From assembly GCA_965217685.1 (NCBI GenBank), contig CBDCIZ010000003.1:2728001-2792000 (forward strand): a DNA stretch of 64,000 bases. The letters are read 5' to 3'. This DNA is from Aurantimonas sp965217685. GTDB taxonomy: Bacteria > Pseudomonadota > Alphaproteobacteria > Rhizobiales > Rhizobiaceae. The notes beneath the pieces are model-generated. The model searched no databases and was not told the origin of the DNA. It saw only the letters and a program-made list of their open reading frames with translations. This document shows positions 43,447-52,552 of this stretch, one piece after another (position 1 is the first letter of the stretch; each line of letters begins with the position of its first letter). The position numbers and the translations under genes are program-made.

Positions 43447-45662
43447 GTCGAAGCTCCACCTCTGGCTGGTTCGTTCGTGCCCGAAAACCCTCGTGCTTCT
43501 AATTCAGATAATGATGGATCGAACGCGGACGCGCGCACCGTCTGAACCTCGGCCATCGCTGGCAGTCTGCGGTTGCTGAGGCGCCCTGCGAGCCGGGAGG
43601 CGCGAGAGGGCCAGGCGTTGAAATGCAGCTTCATCGGCAGATGCGGGATCGGAGTGGGATCCCAAAGATCACGCCGATGGACTAGCACGCCATCCACAAA
43701 CCATCTGATCTCGCACGGAGTCCACTCGATGGCATATCGATGCATCCCTTTCGAGGCATCGAAGCCCAGGTCGATATAGCTTGGACAGCCTCTGTAGCCG
43801 TAGTCGAATTTATCGCCCTGGCCGCCCGGATTGTAGAAGACATTGACCAGCAGGCGATCTGGCATGCGTCCGAGGATCTCGATGTCGATCTCCTGATGCG
43901 GCGAGTTTCGGTGAAGAAAGAACCCGGTGATTACCCCAGGCACATCAGAGGCTCTGAGGGTTGCTTCAAACCTTCCAAAGAGAAGGTCGGCATGGCTGTT
44001 CAGAGCGCCTGCACTGTACTCGCGAACGCCAAGATCTTCGCGGCGAACGTGTATCTTCGCTCCCTCGAGGCCGTCGAGCTCGACATTTGAAGGGCGGAAC
44101 AGCGCCAAGTTGCCCGCGAATGTGTCTGACCGCACAGCCCAATGCGAGAGATCGAGGTTCTGAACGCCGTCGCCGGCATGACACCAACTTTCATCCTCAG
44201 GCGGCCGCCTCGAAGTTCGAATGCCTGTCCAAGCCCCATGATCCGGCTCGACGATCCATGGAGACCGATCCCACTTGTCAATCGCGCGCTTCAGTCGGTG
44301 ATCGGGTTGCCTGGATGCTTCTATGACAGTCCGCTGCCCAAGGTCCTCCAGCGTCGGGAAAGGACACAATGGTGGTACGCATCTCAGATGCTCGCAGAGG
44401 ATCCTCCAGGCATGGATGTCGCCGGTATCAAGCACGATCACATCCGCCCCCTCAAGCCGCGTCAGAAGGTCCTGGACGACTTGGGGGACAGGATCGCCGG
44501 CGGTGGCTGTCACGATGAACTTGGCTTCAGGATAGCTGCGTCGAAGGTCCTCGACCATTGCCTCGACGCGCCCAACGTTGACGTAGGCACCAAATACACG
44601 ATCAGCGCTTCCATCACGAAGCCGCTTCAATTCATAGAGCGGAAGCTCTTCCAGATCGCTGCAGCATCGATACCCGAGCATAGACAACGCCATAGCAAGG
44701 GATGACTGGCCCGATTTGGTGGAGCCGAATGCAAAGACCGGCAGTTGGGTTGGACGAATATGGAAGAGGGCGGCGCCCTCACTGTTTATTGCTCCGATCG
44801 TGGAGAGCGCGGGGAGAATCGAGTAGGAATTGGACGAGATGGTGTCTCTTCTCTGGCGGACGATCGCGCGCCTCGTTGCGAGAACGTTCAGTTTGCTAAA
44901 TTGATGGTTGATCCAAAGATCCACCGGCCCCCGACATGGCAGTAGGTCGAGGAGCTTCTTCGCGCCTTGTCGGGAAACAATGTACCCCGACAGGTACCAC
45001 AGGCCTCGTTCCGGTACGAATAAGTGCCGCGACAGGAGATGCTTTGGAGCGCCACGCATCGCCTCCTTGTATGAAACATATAAGACGTCGATCTCGTCAT
45101 TTCCCGACCTGTTCGTGAGTTCCTCCCAAGCCTCGTCCATGTAACGACCGAAACTCGGATGAAACCACACATCGTCCTCGAGTATGAGGGCGTACGCTTC
45201 GGTGCCGAGCGCAATTCTCCTCCAGATTTCTATGTGTGACCTAGCGACAGCGATCTCGGCCCTGCTCATTCGAATTGGTGCTTCAAGCTCGAACCGCGTC
45301 GGAAGTGTCAGAGGCTGAGGTTCGACGAAGAGCTGATCTGTCAGCGTATAGAAGGGGTCCACATCCTCATCTTCAGGAAGGTCCCGCAGAAAGCTCCTCG
45401 CATCAACAGCGGCACTACGTTCCGTAAGGTCAAGTAAATCATTACCGAACCTGTCCCTTGCGCGCCTGAGCTCGCCTTTGACACGGGACCATCGATTTGA
45501 AGCGCGATCGAGGTTGATCACGTAGATCTTGTCGATTGTCTGTCCTGACGAATCTGGTGGCCCGAATGTTGTCGATGTTTGCCTGGGAAGGAATCTGCGG
45601 AAGCCGTATCCGAGGCGAAACGCCAGGCGAAGGGCCGCCAGGGACGGGCGTGCCAGATTCAT
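43443..45662 (-). CDS. Three-domain fusion: GT25 glycosyltransferase, sulfotransferase-like, GH16 hydrolase
   Basis: A 739-residue protein with three separate folds. Residues about 43-280 are a family 25 glycosyltransferase (KIYVINLDRASNRW; acidic EDD at 162-164 in ALILEDDVWF). Residues about 307-470 resemble a sulfotransferase, with a P-loop-like GSTKSGQSS (313-321), SMLGYRC and YPEAKFIVTATAGD, but the usual basic loop residues are altered. Residues about 500-720 are a family 16 glycoside hydrolase with the catalytic EIDIE at 591-595 and a YAIEWTP...WFVDG strand. No signal peptide was found. It overlaps both neighbours by 4 bp. One polypeptide that may build, modify and trim a glycan is unusual. 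Confidence 0.82.
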   Translation of the reverse strand: MNLARPSLAALRLAFRLGYGFRRFLPRQTSTTFGPPDSSGQTIDKIYVINLDRASNRWSRVKGELRRARDRFGNDLLDLTERSAAVDARSFLRDLPEDEDVDPFYTLTDQLFVEPQPLTLPTRFELEAPIRMSRAEIAVARSHIEIWRRIALGTEAYALILEDDVWFHPSFGRYMDEAWEELTNRSGNDEIDVLYVSYKEAMRGAPKHLLSRHLFVPERGLWYLSGYIVSRQGAKKLLDLLPCRGPVDLWINHQFSKLNVLATRRAIVRQRRDTISSNSYSILPALSTIGAINSEGAALFHIRPTQLPVFAFGSTKSGQSSLAMALSMLGYRCCSDLEELPLYELKRLRDGSADRVFGAYVNVGRVEAMVEDLRRSYPEAKFIVTATAGDPVPQVVQDLLTRLEGADVIVLDTGDIHAWRILCEHLRCVPPLCPFPTLEDLGQRTVIEASRQPDHRLKRAIDKWDRSPWIVEPDHGAWTGIRTSRRPPEDESWCHAGDGVQNLDLSHWAVRSDTFAGNLALFRPSNVELDGLEGAKIHVRREDLGVREYSAGALNSHADLLFGRFEATLRASDVPGVITGFFLHRNSPHQEIDIEILGRMPDRLLVNVFYNPGGQGDKFDYGYRGCPSYIDLGFDASKGMHRYAIEWTPCEIRWFVDGVLVHRRDLWDPTPIPHLPMKLHFNAWPSRASRLAGRLSNRRLPAMAEVQTVRASAFDPSLSELEARGFSGTNEPARGGAST

Positions 45663-46528
45663 CGCCCCTCCGACGTCGATGCGCTGTACATCTTTTGATT
45701 GGACAGCCTCCAGTTCCGCGCGTCGTCGCGGTAGCTAAGCGGCCACTGGCTAGTGGATGTCTGCTCCCAGTCATGCGCGACCATCAGCGCTTCAGACGAG
45801 TATCCCTCGCTGACTATTTCGAATACCGATCGGGTGAGATTTCCCGGGCCGGTTGTGGCCTGAACCTCGGGTAAATCGTTCACGCTGTCCGCTTCCAGAG
45901 ATGCGGTCGCGTTCAACAAGGCCCTTTCAATCATGGGGTGATTGCGCGGCGCAATCATGGGGGTCGTGTTGAAATAGAAAATCCACCCCGGTTGATCGGC
46001 CCCGGCCTCGGTAAATATAGATGGTGCCACCATTTGAGAGGTTGCGACATCGTAGCAGTAAGGTTGAAGCTTTAGCCGCCCGTCGTCAAAAAGGTGGCCA
46101 ATTGGGATGCCATGGTAGACATCGTCAGCGTCTATGTAGAAACCGCCTTCAACGAGCACCCATGAGTAGCGGAAATAGTCCGACATCATCGAAGGGTGAT
46201 AGCATCGAGCGAAAGCTTGCTCGTGGCGACTTCCCAAGCGGTCGCGGATGAAATTGCTCGCGGAAGCCCTGTCAAAAACCTCCAGTTCGAAGCCGTCCCG
46301 TTCCAGCTTCTTCCAGGAATTCATGCAGGCTTCGACGTCGTCGGGCAGTCGCTCCAGATCGTCCCAGAACTGCACTATTCGCCTTGGGGTCGGGCCCGGC
46401 CACGTAGTCGAATCGGATTTGGAGGCTCCACTCCGCTGCACCCGCTCGCGCACAAAGTTAGAGCGTGCGCGTTCCTCAGGCTGTAGTGGATCGACCTCTG
46501 CCCCTTCAATCACTCTTCCTCCGTTCAT
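45659..46528 (-). CDS. DXD-type glycosyltransferase (GT32-like)
   Basis: A 289-residue glycosyltransferase. The family features are PRRIVQFWDD at the start of the fold, CMNSWKKLERDGFELEVFD, and MSDYFRYSWVLVEGGFYIDADD, which contains the DxD metal/nucleotide-sugar site. I chose ATG 46528 because AAAGGA lies 9 nt before it; an upstream GTG (46561) would add 11 residues. It begins 48 bp after the helicase stop and overlaps the next gene by 4 bp. Sugar donor and acceptor unknown. Confidence 0.82.
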   Translation of the reverse strand: MNGGRVIEGAEVDPLQPEERARSNFVRERVQRSGASKSDSTTWPGPTPRRIVQFWDDLERLPDDVEACMNSWKKLERDGFELEVFDRASASNFIRDRLGSRHEQAFARCYHPSMMSDYFRYSWVLVEGGFYIDADDVYHGIPIGHLFDDGRLKLQPYCYDVATSQMVAPSIFTEAGADQPGWIFYFNTTPMIAPRNHPMIERALLNATASLEADSVNDLPEVQATTGPGNLTRSVFEIVSEGYSSEALMVAHDWEQTSTSQWPLSYRDDARNWRLSNQKMYSASTSEGR

Positions 46529-46576
46529 CTGCATTTTTCCTTTGGACGCGTCTATCAGCACCTTTCTTGAATAGCG

Positions 46577-48460
46577 CTACGGGCAAGCCAGTACCTCGGG
46601 ACCACGTATTGATGCTTGCGGAAAGAGGTTTTTCGCGGAGATCGCAGCGTTCGCCATGGGCACGTCGGGGACAAAAAGCACGACCGCCAAATCTTTTACC
46701 GCACGCGAACAACAGACGTAGAAAAGACGCCGCGTGCGATCGAGCACCGTCTCCTCGCCCGCGTCGATCTTCGCTTGGTCATTGTCCGACAGCGGCGTAT
46801 ACCCGAAATATTTGCCGTAGGAGTATTGGTGAAACGCCGCTTCTTCGTCATCGACTACGACCAAAACGCGCTCAAACTGCGCGCCCTTCACGCCGTGGTG
46901 GGTGGCAAACGGCGATTCTTCGGTGAAATAACGTCGATAGGCCCAGAGCTCCCGGATCTGGCAAGCGAGGAGAGCCTGGACATTGGCGAAGCCGTTGCTG
47001 CCGTCATCAACCGGCTCGTCTATCAAATGGGGGCCAAACCGGTCGTCGAGGCGCAGCAATTGGGTGTCGCGGACATGACTCACCAGCTGTCGCACCGCTG
47101 CCTGCGATCCATCCGCGAGCATCGCAACTAAAACGTCGACCGCATGTTGAAGATCACTTAGGATCGGAGCCGCCGGTAATTCGCGCAGATGCTCCCGTTC
47201 GAGCTTCGGGCTTTCGCTACGCAGAATCGACATGACCGTAAAGTGGTCACCCGCACGAGCGGCCATAACCAAAGGCAGAATATGCTGCGCGACCGGTCGT
47301 AGCGGCCACGCCGAGCCGTCGGCGATACCTTCGCTGAGACTCGTCGGTGCGCGGTCGTTGAGCGCGGAATATAGGTTTGGAAATCCAAGCCGCGTTGCCG
47401 CCATGCGATGCACCAGCACCAGCAGCCGAACATCACCTTCGGGTGTGTCGCTTAGCCAGAGCGCGTCGTCGGTCTCTCTGGCGAGCCAGGTACGGACCGC
47501 AGCAAGGCGAGCACTGCGCTGATCGTCGGCCGGCAGAACGAAGAGATTGGCGGTGCCGGCCACGGGCTGCTCGACATCGCCGACCTTAATCCGGCGGCCA
47601 CGGGTCTGAACTAGGCCGTCGCCGGCCGCCCGGATCGAATTGACCACCCCGAGGACAGAGGTCGGGCAGCGAAAATTCTCAGGCTTGATGATCTCGGCCC
47701 AGCCAGCGCCGAGCGGGACGGCGCCGGTGCCACTCATGTAGATTTTTTGCATCGGGTCGCCGAAGAAGCCGACGCACAGGCGCGGCTGCTCGGCCGCGAT
47801 CGCACGCAGCGCTTCGATGACTTCGGGATTGGTGTCCTGACTTTCGTCGACGAAAATGAACGGAAAGCGGCTTGCGACGACCCAGCGAAGCGGTGGATGG
47901 GCGCCGACGCAATAGGGTGTCAGCTTCAACACATCGTCATGGCCGAGAATACCTTCGGCATAACTGCTGCCGGTGCCGTAGATGAATTTCTCGACGGCGC
48001 CGATCGCGGCGAGCTGGGCTTCGAGTTCGGCGATCTCGATCTCCAACCGTGCCTTGGTTCGCGCCTGCGTGCGGGGCCTGTCGTAATGTTCGCGGCGATC
48101 GGCGATCTTCTCCTCGATGCGAATGCCGACCCAGGTCGCGATATCGCTCTGGAACGGACGGATCACCGACCACAGGAAGCTATGGATCGTGGAGATGTGG
48201 AACAGTGGCGAGACACCGACATCTTTGGAGATTTCGCCGACCGCTACCTCGGTATAGGTGATGCAGGCAATCTGCTGTCCCGCGCGGCGCAGCGCCGCAC
48301 CTCGGGTCCGGGCGAGGTGTTCGAGCGCCTTGATCAGCGAAGTTGTCTTGCCCGAGCCGGCGCCCGCAACCATCACGAACGAGCGCGGGACTTTACAGTC
48401 GAGGCAGGCGCGGACTTCGATGTCCGCTGGCGTTTCGGGGCTGCCGATGCGGCTGGTCAC
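46577..48460 (-). CDS. UvrD-like superfamily 1 helicase (GajB-like)
   Basis: A 627-residue SF1 helicase with all key motifs: Walker A GAGSGKTT (33-40), motif II FIFVDESQDTN, motif III GFFGDPMQKIY, motif V THHGVKGAQFERV and motif VI FYVCCSRA. It is shorter than UvrD/Rep and follows an OLD-family nuclease, which is the gene pair of the Gabija anti-phage system. The start is GTG 48460. That GTG overlaps the TGA that would end the OLD frame if the TAG at 48586 were read through. Longer than Bacillus GajB (about 490 residues). Confidence 0.85.
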   Translation of the reverse strand: MTSRIGSPETPADIEVRACLDCKVPRSFVMVAGAGSGKTTSLIKALEHLARTRGAALRRAGQQIACITYTEVAVGEISKDVGVSPLFHISTIHSFLWSVIRPFQSDIATWVGIRIEEKIADRREHYDRPRTQARTKARLEIEIAELEAQLAAIGAVEKFIYGTGSSYAEGILGHDDVLKLTPYCVGAHPPLRWVVASRFPFIFVDESQDTNPEVIEALRAIAAEQPRLCVGFFGDPMQKIYMSGTGAVPLGAGWAEIIKPENFRCPTSVLGVVNSIRAAGDGLVQTRGRRIKVGDVEQPVAGTANLFVLPADDQRSARLAAVRTWLARETDDALWLSDTPEGDVRLLVLVHRMAATRLGFPNLYSALNDRAPTSLSEGIADGSAWPLRPVAQHILPLVMAARAGDHFTVMSILRSESPKLEREHLRELPAAPILSDLQHAVDVLVAMLADGSQAAVRQLVSHVRDTQLLRLDDRFGPHLIDEPVDDGSNGFANVQALLACQIRELWAYRRYFTEESPFATHHGVKGAQFERVLVVVDDEEAAFHQYSYGKYFGYTPLSDNDQAKIDAGEETVLDRTRRLFYVCCSRAVKDLAVVLFVPDVPMANAAISAKNLFPQASIRGPEVLACP

Positions 48461-48588
48461 GCGGCAACCTCGCCATCCGGCTCGGGCGCAACCAGGGCGT
48501 CGGCCCCGGAGCCCGCCACCTCTTCCGCGTTCGCCTCGTCGTCGGGCTCGGGCTCAGGCTCGGGCGGTGCGATTTCAGCTTCGAGCTA
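48457..48588 (-). pseudogene. Cut-off acidic tail of the OLD-family gene
   Basis: In the OLD frame, after the TAG at 48586-48588, 42 more sense codons follow (LEAEIAPPEPEPEPDDEANA and on to DGEVAA) and end in a TGA that overlaps the helicase GTG by the usual 4 bp. The acidic, repetitive coding pattern and the overlap suggest this was once the C-terminus of the OLD protein and that TAG arose by one substitution (inference). Confidence 0.55.
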
Positions 48589-50820
48589 GCGAAGGCCGTC
48601 AGCGATATATTCCGGCACAGCCCAGGTTGCAGGGTCTTCGGCGAGCAGCGCGAGGGCAAAATCGGTCTTGCTGAAACTTTTCGCCTGAACGCGCTTGTGA
48701 ATGCGGCGAGCCAGCTCGCCAAGATTCTTCTCATCATTCTTGGCGATGCGGAGCCGGAGCGGCTTTCGATCCTTGTGCTGACACCAGTCAAGATTCTCGA
48801 GCGCAAACGCTTCCTCGAGCGTGCGGCCTGCCAACGAGAGCGTGTCGCCGCCCCAGATCACATCGGTGCGGCATTGATAGGCAACGCGCACAAGGGCGTC
48901 GTTGTCGTTGGCACGCGGCTGCGTCTTGTCGTCGGCCGTCGCCTCCCACAGCGCCGCGACTGTGCCGCATTTTGGGAGCCATTGCAGAAGGGTCTGATTG
49001 GAGGTCGCCGCTCCTGGATGGCCAGCGATGCAGGCCTTGCCCGGCTTTTCAGCCGGCAGCTGACCGACCGCTTCCCCGTCTTCGTCTTCGTCTTCGTCAT
49101 CGTCTTGATCCACGCCCGCCACGGCTGCGTCCCCAGCCGCCTGCACAGGGCCGTCTCCTGCGGCTGCAGCCCCCTCGACACCTGCCTCCGGCTGAGCCGA
49201 CGGACCGAAGACACTGTCGAGATCGGTGATGATGAGCGTGGTGAGACCGAGGAATTCGATCAATGCCTTGAAGCGATAGCCAAATGCGCCTCCGATTTCT
49301 AGGATCGTCAGATAGGTTGCCTGGAGCCGCGGCGCGGCGGTTTCGATCATCTGTGGCACGAGCAATCGTTCAACATTGCCTTCGACGAGCACGGCGGCAT
49401 CGGCGAAGAAGAGATCGCAATGCGCGAGCTTGAGATAGCGCTCGAGGAATGTGCGAACTTCGGGATCGGTGCTGTCATAGAAGACCGACAGATTAAGGAC
49501 ATCTGAAGTCGAGGTCGCTTCTGCCCGGCTACGCCGGAAATAGCGGATCGGCCGAAAGCCGCGCTCATAGAGGATATGGGTCGAATGCGTGGTGACGACA
49601 ACCTGGCTCGTATAGGCGGTGCGATCGGCACCCTTGAGCGCAAGGATATCCATGACCTTGCGGATGAAGGCCTGCTGCAACTGGGCGTGGAGATGCGCCT
49701 CGGGCTCTTCGATGAAGATAAGATGGACCGGCGGGCGGTTCTCCTCGATCACCAACCACTGCGCGTGCAGATCAAGAAGCTCGACCACCATGAAGATGAG
49801 GTTCTTGAACCCCAGCCCATTGTAGCGGTCGGGCAGCGTCGGCGGATCGGGCGCACCATCATCAGGACCCAGCGCATAGTGGACCAGCGCGCCGTCGCGG
49901 CTGCTCATAATCTGTGCCGGATCAAGCGCCGATCGTATCATCATCCGCGGGTTCGACAGCCCGGGATAGCCGAGCTTGGCGAGGCTCCTGAGAGTCGGCT
50001 CGAACACGCGCTCTAGATGCTCGTTGAGCGAAACCTCGGACGCAGCGAGCGCCCGGAGGGCGTCAAGATCCTCGCCCTTCTGCTCGAGATTGCGGCCGTA
50101 GAAGCGGCTGAGCACGCGCGACAGGTCCTCCGCGCGGGCGCCGCCAGGACTATCCGACAAATGGCGCTGGGCATTGAGGAAATCGATCTGGAGAATACCG
50201 TTCAAAATTTCGCGCCCACTGCGATCGCGTCCGACGAGGGATGCCGGGAGATAGTCGGCTTCGGCGACCATATTCGCGTCGAACTTCGCCGGATCGAGCA
50301 CGAAGTAGCGTAGCTCATATTCGTCGTTCAGATGATCGCGCAGGTAATCGCGAAGGTGGCGCGGCATCGGGTCGAATACCGGCACATCATGTTCGTCCCT
50401 GTCGACCGCAGCGAGAGCGCGTTCGCGGGCTTCGGCATATCTGGCGCGCGTGGCCTTGGGGTCGATCGGAGCATAGGCTACGCGCATCCCAACAAGCGTG
50501 CTGTACCACGCGAGACTCGGCAGCAGATCGATCGCGCGGTGGACGTCTTCGGCGCCGACCTCCAGCCAGATATCGACTTCGACGGTCGGCAGCGCAGCGC
50601 CTTCCTCACCGGCGCCGAATGCGATGATGCCCGGCCACAACTCCGCGCTGAAATCATGGATGTTGAAGCGGCCATGCCCGGTGAACAGCTTGAGCGCTTG
50701 GCCGACCGAGGTCTTTCCGCTGTTGTTGGCGCCGACGAAGATTGAAATATCGGAAGCGAGATCGATGACGACATCCTGCAATCTACGAAAGTTGCGGACA
50801 GCCAGCTTCTTCAAATGCAT
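48586..50820 (-). CDS. OLD-family ATPase with TOPRIM nuclease domain (GajA-like)
   Basis: A 744-residue class 2 OLD protein. The N-terminal AAA ATPase has Walker A GANNSGKT (30-37); the ABC-type Walker B is HLIFIEEPEAHLH and the His switch lies in VVTTHSTHIL. The TOPRIM nuclease follows, with Glu in AAVLVEGNVE and the acidic TDLDS. A low-complexity acidic insert (about 540-593) sits directly after TDLDS. I chose ATG 50820 because GGGGG lies 6 nt before it. With the UvrD-like helicase it forms a Gabija-like pair, expected to cut phage DNA when nucleotides run low. Gene may be 3'-truncated by a nonsense change. Confidence 0.85.
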   Translation of the reverse strand: MHLKKLAVRNFRRLQDVVIDLASDISIFVGANNSGKTSVGQALKLFTGHGRFNIHDFSAELWPGIIAFGAGEEGAALPTVEVDIWLEVGAEDVHRAIDLLPSLAWYSTLVGMRVAYAPIDPKATRARYAEARERALAAVDRDEHDVPVFDPMPRHLRDYLRDHLNDEYELRYFVLDPAKFDANMVAEADYLPASLVGRDRSGREILNGILQIDFLNAQRHLSDSPGGARAEDLSRVLSRFYGRNLEQKGEDLDALRALAASEVSLNEHLERVFEPTLRSLAKLGYPGLSNPRMMIRSALDPAQIMSSRDGALVHYALGPDDGAPDPPTLPDRYNGLGFKNLIFMVVELLDLHAQWLVIEENRPPVHLIFIEEPEAHLHAQLQQAFIRKVMDILALKGADRTAYTSQVVVTTHSTHILYERGFRPIRYFRRSRAEATSTSDVLNLSVFYDSTDPEVRTFLERYLKLAHCDLFFADAAVLVEGNVERLLVPQMIETAAPRLQATYLTILEIGGAFGYRFKALIEFLGLTTLIITDLDSVFGPSAQPEAGVEGAAAAGDGPVQAAGDAAVAGVDQDDDEDEDEDGEAVGQLPAEKPGKACIAGHPGAATSNQTLLQWLPKCGTVAALWEATADDKTQPRANDNDALVRVAYQCRTDVIWGGDTLSLAGRTLEEAFALENLDWCQHKDRKPLRLRIAKNDEKNLGELARRIHKRVQAKSFSKTDFALALLAEDPATWAVPEYIADGLR

Positions 50821-51275
50821 CCTCATCCCCCAGGGTCGCGTCATGCCGATGCTTCGCGCAGACCGACAATCTGGTCTATCCTAGCTCCATTTTTGACGTC
50901 GGGCGAGCATGGCGATTGTGGATATTGCGGTCAGATTGGATGAGGTCATTACGCTTATGACAGGTTTAAGACCCGGTCCAAGACGTCCGCCATCGACACG
51001 GTGACGCTCCAAAGGCGACAGTCGCGAACGTGCGCGTTGTCGACCGTCCGACTCCTGCTCGAAGCGGCATGAGCGAATGGCAGGTTTCAGGATCACGCTT
51101 GGCCAAGCTGAACGGCTGAAATGGGCGCGAAGCAGAAGAATACGACCGGCAAATCATAAGCCCCTTGTCCCATCACAAGACTTCTCCAATCCGCTTCGGA
51201 ACCTTCGAAGCCGCTATATCCGTTCAAGAAATCGGCAGACTACTAAATGACGCTATGCCACTTGACGAAAGGCGT
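50821..51275. other. Gene-free stretch between the defence genes and the TRAP operon
   Basis: Holds the promoter region of the OLD gene (minus strand) and the 3' side of the TRAP operon. Open frames on both strands show no recognisable protein features. Confidence 0.45.
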
Positions 51276-52547
51276 TCAAGTCAGAAGTTGCATGGGCCAC
51301 AAGACAATCTGTGGCAATGCGGCAATAAGAATCAGGACTACGATATTGATCGCGTAGAACGGTAGTGCTGCCACGATTAATCGCGGAATTGAGACGCCAG
51401 AGATGAGTGCCGTCGCAAAAAGGCATGTCCCGACGGGCGGTGAAGCCAGTCCGACAGCAAGGCTCGCGCTCATGAAGATCAGGAAATGCATCGGGTCCAC
51501 GCCCGCATGAACGGCCGCAGGCATGAGAACGGGAATCATCATTAGCGCTGCTGCAACAATGTCCATGAGCATGCCGACGATGAGGAACGCGATCCCCATT
51601 ACCATGAGCGCACCGAACTGCGATCCACCAAAGAGGCTCAGAAAGGCAGAGGTTTTTTGCGGAAGGTGGTCGACGGTAAAGATAAAGGTAGCAGCGCTGG
51701 CAACCATCAATATCAGTAGGACCGCACCCGCAGTACGCCCTGCGCTGATGGCGAGTTCGATGACGTCTCGCCAACCGATCTCGCGATGCAGCGCGCCGGC
51801 GATCAAAAGTGTGTAGAGGACCGCCAAGCCCGCGGCCTCCGTCGGAGTTACAATGCCCGAGAACATGCCTGTTAGGATAATGATAGGCGCTCCCACGGAT
51901 GGCGCTGCGCGAAGGAACGCTTTCACGGTACGACGCAGATTGAAGGGAACATGAACGCCGTATCCATATCGCTTCGCAGCCCACGTGTTGTAGACGGCAA
52001 GGCTCACCGCCAAGAGAACACCAGGTCCAAGGCCCGCCGCCAGCGCGCCGCCGACGGAAAGCCCGGCCGCTGCAGCCGCAACGATGATGAGGATCGACGG
52101 CGGCACCAGGGTCGCAAGCGTGGACGTGATGAGCGTCAACGCTGCAGCGTAAGGAAGAGGGTAGCCGCGCGACGTCATCGAACGGATCGTGATCGGCCCA
52201 AGACTTGCGATGTCGGCGACCGAGGATCCGGAAATGCCGCCGAAAATGAAAGACGACACGATATTTACGTGACCCAGACCGCCACGAAACCGGCCAATCA
52301 GGGTTTCAGCCGCATCAAAAATGCGCTCGGACAGCCCTCCACGCTCCATGATCTGCCCGGCGAAAATAAAAAGCGGTACAGCGATCAGCAGGAACGAGTT
52401 GATCGACGTCGCCATCGACTGCGTGATCATGCTCAGAGGCAGATTGTAAAACCACAGTGTTCCAAGCGTGCCAAGGCCGAGGGCCACGGCAAGTGGCACG
52501 CCAAGGATGGAGAGAACGGCGAAAATACCAAGAAGCGTAAGGCTCAT
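51276..52547 (-). CDS. TRAP transporter large permease (DctM)
   Basis: A 423-residue DctM-type permease with about 12 hydrophobic segments. Family patterns are FGGISGSSVADIASLGPI, the SASLAVGLASPPVGTCLF motif and GIVTPTEAAGLAVLYTL. It carries the Na+-coupled movement of an organic acid delivered by DctP. Five bp separate it from dctQ. Last gene of dctPQM. Confidence 0.93.
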   Translation of the reverse strand: MSLTLLGIFAVLSILGVPLAVALGLGTLGTLWFYNLPLSMITQSMATSINSFLLIAVPLFIFAGQIMERGGLSERIFDAAETLIGRFRGGLGHVNIVSSFIFGGISGSSVADIASLGPITIRSMTSRGYPLPYAAALTLITSTLATLVPPSILIIVAAAAAGLSVGGALAAGLGPGVLLAVSLAVYNTWAAKRYGYGVHVPFNLRRTVKAFLRAAPSVGAPIIILTGMFSGIVTPTEAAGLAVLYTLLIAGALHREIGWRDVIELAISAGRTAGAVLLILMVASAATFIFTVDHLPQKTSAFLSLFGGSQFGALMVMGIAFLIVGMLMDIVAAALMMIPVLMPAAVHAGVDPMHFLIFMSASLAVGLASPPVGTCLFATALISGVSIPRLIVAALPFYAINIVVLILIAALPQIVLWPMQLLT

Positions 52548-52552
52548 CGCAA

